Shown here: piece after piece, positions 1 through 5,201 of the stretch
Position numbering within the stretch: the first letter of the stretch is position 1
How the letters are laid out: every line of letters starts with the position of its first letter
Source of the DNA: Oceanospirillales bacterium
GTDB taxonomy: Bacteria > Pseudomonadota > Gammaproteobacteria > Xanthomonadales > SZUA-36
DNA: 11,209 nucleotides
NCBI GenBank assembly: GCA_003232965.1
Contig: QIKG01000074.1
Coordinates: 1 to 11,209, forward strand
Reading direction: 5' to 3'
Notes under the pieces: model-generated
Told to the model about the DNA's origin: nothing
Databases searched by the model: none
Seen by the model: the letters and a program-made list of their open reading frames with translations, nothing else
Translations under genes and position numbers: made by a program

Positions 1-37
1 GCACAGGTTTCTCATCCTGGCTCAAACCCCATCAAAT

Positions 38-70
38 AAAAAAGGCCCCGCTTTTGGCGGAGCCTTTTTT
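38..70 (-). terminator. Rho-independent terminator of tRNA-Ser
   Basis: Two arms, GGCCCCGC (44-51) and GCGGAGCC (57-64), pair with one mismatch around a 5-nt loop. A-runs lie on one side and T-runs on the other (38-43 and 65-70). On the minus strand it starts 3 nt after the CCA end of tRNA-Ser and ends in a U-tract. The symmetry means it could also stop plus-strand transcription entering from the left edge, where bases 1-37 hold nothing I recognise. Confidence 0.85.
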
Positions 71-73
71 ATT

Positions 74-164
74 TGGCGGAGAGAGAGGGATTCGAACCCT
101 CGATACGCTATTAACGCATACACGCTTTCCAAGCGTGCTCCTTAAGCCACTCGGACACCTCTCC
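74..164 (-). tRNA. tRNA-Ser(GGA)
   Basis: This is a class II tRNA with a long variable arm, 91 nt including the encoded CCA (74-76 on the plus strand). Read on the minus strand, the acceptor stem GGAGAGG pairs with TCTCTCC. The anticodon loop reads CTTGGAA with anticodon GGA, which decodes UCC and UCU. The T-arm carries the standard GGTTCGAATCC. It is a single-gene unit with its own promoter (243-271) and terminator (38-70), divergent from the plus-strand tRNA operon that follows. Confidence 0.95.
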
Positions 165-242
165 GTATTCTTTGTGTTGTATCGGCTGCATGTTACTTCA
201 GGCTTAACCTAACAGTGCCACACTATTTAAGTGGGGATGCGC

Positions 243-271
243 ATTTTACGCTGAGATGGGTTTGCAATCAA
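243..271 (-). promoter_or_regulatory. Candidate sigma-70 promoter of tRNA-Ser
   Basis: On the minus strand, TTGATT (266-271) and TAAAAT (243-248) are separated by exactly 17 nt. Transcription would start near 236 and give a leader of about 70 nt before the tRNA. The rest of 165-360 shows no gene. This is a motif match only. Confidence 0.55.
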
Positions 272-360
272 TAACTACGGGGATTTCTTGGTGTTTTTAT
301 TGATAATACGCGGAGAAACTACAATTACACTGATTATCGGCTATTTATACTGAAAAAGTA

Positions 361-389
361 TTGACATATAATGTACTGGAAACGATAAT
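361..389 (+). promoter_or_regulatory. Strong sigma-70 promoter of the tRNA operon
   Basis: A perfect -35 box TTGACA (361-366) and a -10 box GATAAT (384-389) are separated by the ideal 17 nt. A GC-rich stretch, CACGCCCC, follows at the expected start point. This combination is typical of stable-RNA promoters under stringent control. It lies about 75 nt upstream of the first tRNA-Arg copy and probably drives the whole tRNA series to 1551. Confidence 0.8.
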
Positions 390-467
390 TCACGCCCCTT
401 GTATCAAGACAATTATTTTGATGTTGGGGTGAGAACCGACAGGTTCAGAAGATAAAAGTTTAAGTGC

Positions 468-526
468 GCGCCCGTAGCTCAGCTGGATAGAGTATCTGGC
501 TACGAACCAGAGGGTCGGAGGTTCGA
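468..526 (+). pseudogene. Truncated tRNA-Arg(ACG)
   Basis: The sequence matches the intact downstream tRNA-Arg(ACG) from its first base through the acceptor 5' strand, D-arm, anticodon arm (ACG) and the first half of the T-loop. It then diverges at base 527. The 3' half of the T-stem, the 3' acceptor strand and the CCA are missing. No tRNA can fold from it, so I call it a pseudogene. It still lies first in the operon and would be transcribed into the precursor. Confidence 0.85.
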
Positions 527-629
527 CCAGGTTTGTCTGGAACAAACCGGAACGCGCGCGTAGCAAGCGGCCCGTAGGGTTGAGGGCAGGATGCCCGAAA
601 TAATCCTTTCGCTTGCGGAAGGATTAGAG
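527..629 (+). other. Hairpin-rich insert between the two tRNA-Arg copies
   Basis: This 103-bp stretch encodes no protein that I can see. It holds three hairpins in a row. GGTTTGT/ACAAACC (530-548) has a 5-nt loop and begins inside the duplicated unit's edge. GGGC/GCCC (584-596) follows. AATCCTTTCGC/GCGGAAGGATT (602-625) has a 2-nt loop and one G-T pair. The middle is GC-rich, with GCGCGCG at 554-560. It may be a remnant of a palindromic repeat or a spacer from an older tandem tRNA array. I cannot assign it to a family. Confidence 0.5.
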
Positions 630-661
630 CCGACAGGTTCAGAAGATAAAAGTTTAAGTGC

Positions 662-738
662 GCGCCCGTAGCTCAGCTGGATAGAGTATCTGGCTACGAA
701 CCAGAGGGTCGGAGGTTCGAATCCTTCCGGGCGCGCCA
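662..738 (+). tRNA. tRNA-Arg(ACG)
   Basis: This is a complete 77-nt tRNA. The acceptor GCGCCCG pairs with CGGGCGC, followed by G and the encoded CCA (736-738). The anticodon loop CTACGAA gives anticodon ACG. In bacteria A34 is normally deaminated to inosine by TadA, so this tRNA reads CGU, CGC and CGA. It is the intact member of the duplicated pair. Confidence 0.96.
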
Positions 739-843
739 TTTTATCAATAGTCACTGAAGCTGTATAAATATAGTGTAGATACCTGAATGTAATTCTTTGG
801 AGTTTATTCTGGCAATTTGTTAAACTATGCGGATAGTTTTCGT

Positions 844-920
844 CGGGGTGTAGCGCAGCCTGGTAGCGCAACTGCTTTGGGAGCAGTGGGTCGGGAGTTC
901 GAATCTCTCCACCCCGACCA
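844..920 (+). tRNA. tRNA-Pro(TGG)
   Basis: The tRNA is complete and 77 nt long. The acceptor CGGGGTG pairs with CACCCCG, and the CCA is encoded at 918-920. The C1-G72 pair is typical of bacterial tRNA-Pro. The anticodon loop TTTGGGA gives anticodon TGG. A T-run follows directly (921-926), but no hairpin other than the tRNA itself precedes it, so I do not call a terminator. Confidence 0.96.
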
Positions 921-943
921 TTTTTTAAAACAGGATTTCGATT

Positions 944-1020
944 GCGCCCGTAGCTCAACCGGATAGAGCATCGGCCTTCTAAGCCGAGGGTTGCAGGTTC
1001 GAGTCCTGCCGGGCGCGCCA
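944..1020 (+). tRNA. tRNA-Arg(TCT)
   Basis: The 77-nt tRNA has acceptor GCGCCCG paired with CGGGCGC and an encoded CCA (1018-1020). The anticodon loop CTTCTAA gives TCT, which reads AGA and AGG. Its acceptor stem is identical to that of tRNA-Arg(ACG), but the anticodon arm and T-stem differ, so it is not part of the recent duplication. Confidence 0.96.
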
Positions 1021-1054
1021 CTATGTTGAGTGCTGGCCTTGAAAGTTTAAGTGT

Positions 1055-1131
1055 GGTGAGCGTAGCTCAGTTGGTAGAGCTCCGGATTGTGATTCCGGCG
1101 GTCGCGGGTTCGAGCCCCGTCGTTCACCCCA
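1055..1131 (+). tRNA. tRNA-His(GTG)
   Basis: The acceptor GTGAGCG (1056-1062) pairs with CGTTCAC. The extra 5' base G-1 (1055) stands opposite C73, the hallmark recognised by histidyl-tRNA synthetase. The anticodon loop TTGTGAT gives GTG, and the CCA is encoded (1129-1131). The leader AAAGTTTAAGTG is shared with the tRNA-Arg(ACG) copies. Confidence 0.96.
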
Positions 1132-1166
1132 ATTCCAGAGTGGGGCGGCAGCACACCTGAGAGACG

Positions 1167-1405
1167 GGCCATTAGCTCAATTGGCAGAGCAGTAGACTCA
1201 TAAGGAGACTCTGATTTATTCTGAGTGAAGCAGATTGAGAATTAAAATTTTCAAGAGCAAGGCGGTAAGTGCTCGTAATAGCAACGCTATTGCTAGTGCT
1301 TGCCAACGCGGCTATTGGGAATTATAGGTTCAATATGCTCATTCATGAATAGATCAGAGGTTCCTTGATTTATTGGTTGAAGGTTCAAGTCCTTCATGGC
1401 CACCA
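1167..1405 (+). pseudogene. CAU-anticodon tRNA (Ile2-like) split by a 165-nt insert
   Basis: The 5' half (1167-1202 or 1203) has the acceptor strand GGCCAT, a D-arm, the anticodon stem GTAGA and loop bases CTCATA(A). The 3' half (from 1368 or 1369) has the stem strand TTTAT, a variable loop, a T-arm GAAGG/CCTTC, ATGGCC, then A and CCA (1403-1405). Removing 165 nt restores a 7-nt loop CTCATAA and a 5-bp stem with two G-U pairs. The GACTCATAA, TTGGT and GGTTCAAGTCC stretches resemble E. coli tRNA-Ile2, whose CAU is converted to read AUA by lysidine (TilS). Elongator tRNA-Met remains possible. The acceptor pairs over only 6 bp instead of 7, which suggests decay. I call it a pseudogene, but cannot exclude that the insert is removed from the RNA. 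Confidence 0.75.
1204..1364 (+). mobile_element. 161-bp palindromic repeat, copy 1 (MITE-like)
   Basis: The element is one long imperfect palindrome centred exactly on base 1284. Its ends GGAGACTCTGATTTATTC (1204-1221) and 1347-1364 are inverted repeats matching at 15 of 18 positions. The core arms 1264-1282 and 1286-1304 pair at 14 of 19 positions in DNA and at 18 of 19 if G-U is allowed in plus-strand RNA. It has no open reading frame of note. Its reverse complement recurs at 8262-8422 with the same length and about 13 differences. Outer limits are uncertain by up to 4 bp, because flanking bases AA and TT also pair. I see no clear target-site duplication. Size and structure fit a non-autonomous element mobilised in trans, which is inference. 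Confidence 0.85.
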
Positions 1406-1466
1406 ATATAGATAGTCTTACTTAACCCAGCATAATATCAAGGGATAGAGCCTGAAGAATCAGCCT

Positions 1467-1551
1467 GCGAAAGTGGCGGAATTGGTAGACGCGCCAGATT
1501 TAGGTTCTGGTTGGGCAACCAGTGGGAGTTCGAGTCTCCCCTTTCGCACCA
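1467..1551 (+). tRNA. tRNA-Leu(TAG)
   Basis: This is an 85-nt class II tRNA. The acceptor GCGAAAG pairs with CTTTCGC, followed by A and the encoded CCA (1549-1551). The anticodon loop TTTAGGT gives TAG, which reads CUN codons. The variable arm TGGGCAACCA is the usual leucine type. It is the last tRNA before tig, 63 bp away, with no terminator seen between them, so operon transcripts may read into tig. Confidence 0.95.
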
Positions 1552-1562
1552 TTTGATTCTAT

Positions 1563-1590
1563 TTGCATCTCCCCTTGAAATTTATAAAAT
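1563..1590 (+). promoter_or_regulatory. Candidate promoter of tig
   Basis: TTGCAT (1563-1568) and TAAAAT (1585-1590) are spaced by 16 nt, about 25-30 bp before the tig start codon. The match is moderate. It may supplement read-through from the tRNA operon. Confidence 0.4.
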
Positions 1591-1614
1591 AGAGAATTAA
1601 CGGATTACAAAAAC

Positions 1615-2931
1615 ATGCAAGTATCAGTTGAAAACACCGGCACCCTCGGCCGCTTGATGAAAATTCAAGTTCCCGCCGAACAGATTGATAGCAAAATTTC
1701 TGCACGACTCAAACAAATGAGTCGTGAAGTCCGCCTCAAGGGTTTTCGCCCAGGGCGGGTGCCAATGTCTGTGGTTAAACAGCGTTTCGGTCAGCAGGTT
1801 CGTCAGGAAATTATTGGTCAAACGATTCAAGAAAGCCTGGGTGAAGCCTTTCGTCAGGAAAACCTAGCGCCTGTAGGGCGACCTAAAGTAGAGCCTATCA
1901 ACGACAGCTTGATGGCCGGAGACCTGGAATACACTGCTGAGTTTGAAGTGTTTCCGGATATGGGTGAAACCGATATTAGTGCTCTGGAAATCGAAAAACC
2001 AAACGCCAAAGTTAGTGACAAAGATATTAGCGGTATGATTACGACATTGCAGCAACAACGGGCCGTTTGGGGCGCTGTTAAAGGCAAGGTAAAGAAAGGC
2101 AACCGGGTTGCACTTGAGTTTGTTGCCGAAGCAGGCGACATCCGGCATCCGGCAAGCGGTAAAGAACGCATTATGGTGATGCCCGATGGCGGCGGTATGC
2201 CCGAAGCTTTCGAGAACGCTACTCTGGGACATAAAGCCGGGGATACGCTAGAAGTTGATGTTGATTTTCCGGAAGGATTCAGAATTGCTGAGCTGGCTGG
2301 TAAAACCGCGAAAGTCAGCATGGAAATTAATGTTGTTGAAGCCGCTGAAATGCCGGAGATTGATGCGGAATTTGTTAAGTTATTCGGTGTTGAGTCAGGT
2401 GAAGTAGATGAGCTTCAAGTCGAAATCCGCAATAACCTCGAACGCGAACTGGCAACAGCTACTACTTCACTGCTGAAGCTTGAAGTAACCAATAAATTGC
2501 TGGAAGCGCGCAAAGACCTTGAAGTGCCGGCGACATTAATTCAAGAAGAAGCGGCTAATTTGCAAAAAGCGGATGTTCAGCGTTTACAGCAAAATGGTAT
2601 TGAAAACCCGCAGGAACAGCCGCTGGAATTATATCTTGATGCTGCTCAGCAACGGGTTATGGCCGGTTTGCTGTTCTCGGATATTGCCCGTGCCAACGCA
2701 ATCCAGATTGATGGTGAACGCGTGCGCGAGGCTATTGAAAGCATCGCCCAGACTTTCGAGCAACCAGCGCAGGTTGTCGAGCTGTACTACAATAATCAGA
2801 ACCTACTCGCGGGCGTTGAAAATTCCGTGCTCGAAGAGCAGGTAGTTGACTGGGTGCTGACACAGGCGCAGGTCAAGAAAAACAAGATGAGCTTCCAAGA
2901 AGTTATTCAGGCAGCCTCGCGCGGTCGCTAA
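1615..2931 (+). CDS. tig: Trigger factor, ribosome-associated chaperone and prolyl isomerase
   Basis: Trigger factor docks at the ribosome exit tunnel and shields nascent chains; its FKBP-like domain has peptidyl-prolyl isomerase activity. The protein has 438 residues, close to the usual 430-435. The N-terminal domain carries the ribosome-docking signature GFRPGRVP at residues 43-50. The FKBP-type domain spans roughly 155-240, with the conserved GHKAGD and DFPE stretches. The C-terminal alpha-helical arms follow. The ATG at 1615 matches the family's N-terminus (MQVSVENTGTLGR). The Shine-Dalgarno is weak (GGA at 1602-1604). It lies just 21 bp before clpP, so the two are probably co-transcribed and link folding of new chains with their degradation. 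All domains look complete. Confidence 0.97.
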   Translation: MQVSVENTGTLGRLMKIQVPAEQIDSKISARLKQMSREVRLKGFRPGRVPMSVVKQRFGQQVRQEIIGQTIQESLGEAFRQENLAPVGRPKVEPINDSLMAGDLEYTAEFEVFPDMGETDISALEIEKPNAKVSDKDISGMITTLQQQRAVWGAVKGKVKKGNRVALEFVAEAGDIRHPASGKERIMVMPDGGGMPEAFENATLGHKAGDTLEVDVDFPEGFRIAELAGKTAKVSMEINVVEAAEMPEIDAEFVKLFGVESGEVDELQVEIRNNLERELATATTSLLKLEVTNKLLEARKDLEVPATLIQEEAANLQKADVQRLQQNGIENPQEQPLELYLDAAQQRVMAGLLFSDIARANAIQIDGERVREAIESIAQTFEQPAQVVELYYNNQNLLAGVENSVLEEQVVDWVLTQAQVKKNKMSFQEVIQAASRGR

Positions 2932-2952
2932 ACGCAATTTGAGGGAATAATA

Positions 2953-3543
2953 ATGACATTGGTACCAATCGTAGTTGAACAAACCGCTCGTGGCGAACGC
3001 CAGTTTGATATTTATTCCCGGCTGTTAAAAGAACGGGTTATCTTTATCGTTGGTCAAATTGAAGACCACATGGCGAATTTAATCGTGGCCCAACTATTGT
3101 TTCTGGAATCGGAAAATCCGGATAAAGATATTCATCTGTATATCAATAGCCCCGGTGGTTCGGTATCTGCGGGCATGGCAATTTATGACACCATGCAGTT
3201 CATTAAGCCTGATGTTAGTACCATGTGTATTGGTCAGGCCGCCAGTATGGGCGCCTTCTTGCTGACAGCGGGCGCAAAAGACAAACGCTTCGCACTGCCA
3301 CATTCCCGGATTATGATTCACCAACCCCTGGGCGGTTTCCAAGGCCAGGCATCGGATATTGATATCCACGCGCGTGAAATTCTGTCAATTCGCGAACGCT
3401 TGAATAAAATCATGGCGCTGCATACCGGCCAGTCGATCAAGCAGATCAGTAAAGACACCGACCGGGATAATTTTATGAGTGCAGATGAAGCCGTTACTTA
3501 CGGTTTAATCGATGAAGTTATTAGCAGTCGCTCTAGCAAATAA
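2953..3543 (+). CDS. clpP: ClpP, proteolytic subunit of ClpXP/ClpAP
   Basis: ClpP is a serine peptidase that assembles into a 14-subunit barrel. It degrades proteins unfolded and fed in by ClpX or ClpA. The protein has 196 residues. The catalytic triad is visible: Ser98 in GQAASMGA, His123 in MIHQP and Asp172 in DTDRDN. Other conserved stretches are YINSPGGSV (63-71) and the C-terminal YGLID. The start ATG at 2953 has a good Shine-Dalgarno, GAGGGAA, ending 6 nt upstream. The N-terminus may be removed autocatalytically, as in E. coli, where a 14-residue propeptide is lost. Residues MTLVPIVVEQTARGER fit that region. It stands between tig and clpX in the standard order, and nothing is missing. 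Confidence 0.98.
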   Translation: MTLVPIVVEQTARGERQFDIYSRLLKERVIFIVGQIEDHMANLIVAQLLFLESENPDKDIHLYINSPGGSVSAGMAIYDTMQFIKPDVSTMCIGQAASMGAFLLTAGAKDKRFALPHSRIMIHQPLGGFQGQASDIDIHAREILSIRERLNKIMALHTGQSIKQISKDTDRDNFMSADEAVTYGLIDEVISSRSSK

Positions 3544-3576
3544 CCACAGCCAAACACAAGGGCTATTATCAATAGT

Positions 3577-3606
3577 TTGCACATTTTCCGTTGCGCGTGC
3601 GACAAT
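3577..3606 (+). promoter_or_regulatory. Weak candidate promoter of clpX
   Basis: TTGCAC (3577-3582) and GACAAT (3601-3606) are separated by 18 nt in the 128-bp clpP-clpX gap. The gap has no clear terminator, so clpX may also be read from upstream. Motif match only. Confidence 0.3.
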
Positions 3607-3671
3607 GACCGTTATTGCAGTACAAGCTTGGGCAATGCAAGCTCTGGGAACAGAACCGGACAGTTCAATAT

Positions 3672-4943
3672 ATGAGTGATCAGGAAAACAACAGCAGCGA
3701 CAGCAATAAAATTCTTTATTGTTCATTTTGTGGTAAGAGCCAGCATGAAGTGCGTAAGCTGATTGCCGGCCCTAGTGTATATATCTGCGATGAATGCGTA
3801 GAGCTGTGTAATGACATTATTCGCGAAGAGCTGGACGAAACAAATACCAGTGAAAGCGAAAAGTTACCCATTCCCCGCGAAATCCATGACTTCCTCAATG
3901 AGTTTGTAATCGGCCAGAAGAAAGCTAAGAAAGTCCTCTCGGTTGCCGTCTATAATCATTACAAACGCATGAGCCATAACGGCCCGGATGATGGCGTTGA
4001 GCTGGCAAAAAGTAATATTTTATTGATTGGCCCCACCGGTTCAGGTAAAACCCTGCTGGCTGAAACGCTGGCAAGAATGCTGGATGTGCCTTTCACCATT
4101 GCCGATGCAACCACGCTTACCGAAGCCGGCTATGTAGGTGAGGATGTAGAAAACATCATCCAAAAATTGCTGCAAAAATGTGATTATGATGTCGAGAAAG
4201 CGGAAACTGGCATTGTTTATATTGATGAAATCGACAAAGTCTCCCGCAAGGCAGAAAACCCATCGATTACTCGCGATGTTTCCGGCGAAGGCGTACAGCA
4301 GGCGTTGCTGAAGCTGATTGAAGGCACTATCGCCTCGGTACCGCCTCAAGGTGGACGCAAACACCCGCAGCAGGAGTTTTTACAGGTCAACACCGGTAAT
4401 ATCCTGTTTATTTGTGGTGGTGCATTCTCCGGCCTTGAAAAAATCATTCAACAGCGCACAGAATCAGCCGGAATTGGCTTTGCTGCTAATGTTCATAGTA
4501 AAGATGAAAAAGACGAGGCTCTCAAGCTGTTACAGGATGTGCAGGCAGAAGACCTGGTTAAATATGGTTTAATTCCCGAATTCATCGGTCGCCTGCCGGT
4601 ACTGGCTACCCTTGAAGAGCTGGATCAAGAATCACTGGTTAGAATTCTTACCGAGCCCAAAAACGCACTGGTTAAGCAGTATCAAAAACTGTTTGCCATG
4701 GAAGACTGCGAGCTCGAAATTCGTGAAGATGCACTCTACGCGATTGCCCGTAAAGCCATGAACTACAAAACCGGCGCCCGTGGTCTGCGTACCATTTTGG
4801 AGAACGTACTGCTCGATATCATGTATGAGCTGCCTTCAAAAGAAAATGTTTCCAAGGTGGTTATTGATGAGGGTGTTATTGAAGGCGATGCCGAGCCTTA
4901 TCTGATTTATGTGTCCACTGGGCAGGCTGCATCCGCGGGCTAA
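3672..4943 (+). CDS. clpX: ClpX, AAA+ unfoldase of the ClpXP protease
   Basis: ClpX is a hexameric ATPase that recognises tagged substrates, such as SsrA-tagged chains, unfolds them and threads them into ClpP. The protein is 423 residues, against 424 in E. coli. The N-terminal zinc-binding domain has Cys17, Cys20, Cys39 and Cys42. Walker A is GPTGSGKT (120-127) and Walker B is IVYIDEID (181-188). Pore loops are GYVG (153-156) and RKH (229-231). The ClpP-docking loop contains IGF (268-270). The arginine-bearing GARGLR stretch lies near the C-terminus. I chose ATG 3672 because MSDQ... matches the family start. An in-frame ATG at 3615 would add 19 residues with no family counterpart. The Shine-Dalgarno is poor (GGA at 3658-3660). 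Confidence 0.97.
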   Translation: MSDQENNSSDSNKILYCSFCGKSQHEVRKLIAGPSVYICDECVELCNDIIREELDETNTSESEKLPIPREIHDFLNEFVIGQKKAKKVLSVAVYNHYKRMSHNGPDDGVELAKSNILLIGPTGSGKTLLAETLARMLDVPFTIADATTLTEAGYVGEDVENIIQKLLQKCDYDVEKAETGIVYIDEIDKVSRKAENPSITRDVSGEGVQQALLKLIEGTIASVPPQGGRKHPQQEFLQVNTGNILFICGGAFSGLEKIIQQRTESAGIGFAANVHSKDEKDEALKLLQDVQAEDLVKYGLIPEFIGRLPVLATLEELDQESLVRILTEPKNALVKQYQKLFAMEDCELEIREDALYAIARKAMNYKTGARGLRTILENVLLDIMYELPSKENVSKVVIDEGVIEGDAEPYLIYVSTGQAASAG

Positions 4944-5047
4944 GCTTATCAATTGGTTATCAGTTGGAATCAGCGGGTAATCTACTGCTGATCCGCTGGT
5001 AGAAACATGCCAGCCCTTTTCTGAACCACTAATTCCTCTAGTCCGGA

Positions 5048-5075
5048 CTTGAATCCTGACTTCCAGTTCCCATAT
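5048..5075 (+). promoter_or_regulatory. Heat-shock (sigma-32) promoter of lon
   Basis: CTTGAA (5048-5053) and TCCCATAT (5068-5075) are separated by 14 nt. The known sigma-32 (RpoH) consensus is CTTGAA and CCCCATNT with about 13-15 nt between, so only one base of the -10 box deviates. It lies in the 258-bp clpX-lon gap. Transcription would start near 5082 and give a leader of about 120 nt. lon is a classic RpoH target in E. coli, which supports the reading. A short inverted repeat GGTAT/ATACC (5145-5158) lies in the leader. Confidence 0.75.
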
Positions 5076-5201
5076 ATACATGCATAAGCGCAGTAGGGTA
5101 GAACTCCCTTAAAGTCTGCGTAATCTGCTATTCTCATAATATACGGTATAAAAATACCAATGTACCCCGCCGATAATGGCCGGGTTGAACTCGAGGAAAT
5201 T

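Larger units (their letters stand above)
436..720 (+). repeat. 91-bp direct duplication covering tRNA-Arg(ACG) and its leader
   Basis: Bases 436-526 are repeated without a mismatch at 630-720, an offset of 194 bp. The unit holds a 32-bp leader plus the first 59 nt of tRNA-Arg(ACG). The left copy stops in the T-loop right after GGTTCGA. The right copy continues into a complete tRNA. The 12-nt leader motif AAAGTTTAAGTG (455-466, 649-660) occurs a third time just upstream of tRNA-His (1042-1053), so leaders have been copied within this cluster. The perfect identity points to a recent event or to gene conversion. Confidence 0.9.

Noticed and set aside
500..1021. A 173-codon open frame on the minus strand with stretches such as ARPEGFEPPTLW and GRNRN
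   Set aside because: It lies antisense to tRNA-Arg, Pro and Arg genes. The repeated GLEPATLG-like stretches are translations of tRNA complements, a well-known annotation artefact.
1203..1367. Group I intron in the CAU tRNA
   Set aside because: Group I introns do occur in bacterial tRNA-Ile(CAU) genes. However, this insert is only 165 nt, is a single palindrome without a visible group I core, and has a dispersed copy in an intergenic region in the other orientation.
1574..1600. Sigma-32 promoter before tig, suggested by CTTGAAA at 1574-1580
   Set aside because: No CCCCAT-like -10 box lies 13-15 nt downstream; only AT-rich sequence follows.
3615..3671. Upstream ATG start for clpX adding 19 residues
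   Set aside because: The added residues have no counterpart in the family, and the ATG at 3672 gives the standard ClpX N-terminus and length.
5160..5201. Upstream ATG start for lon adding 14 residues
   Set aside because: There is no Shine-Dalgarno before it. The ATG at 5202 has GAGG at the right distance and gives family-like length.
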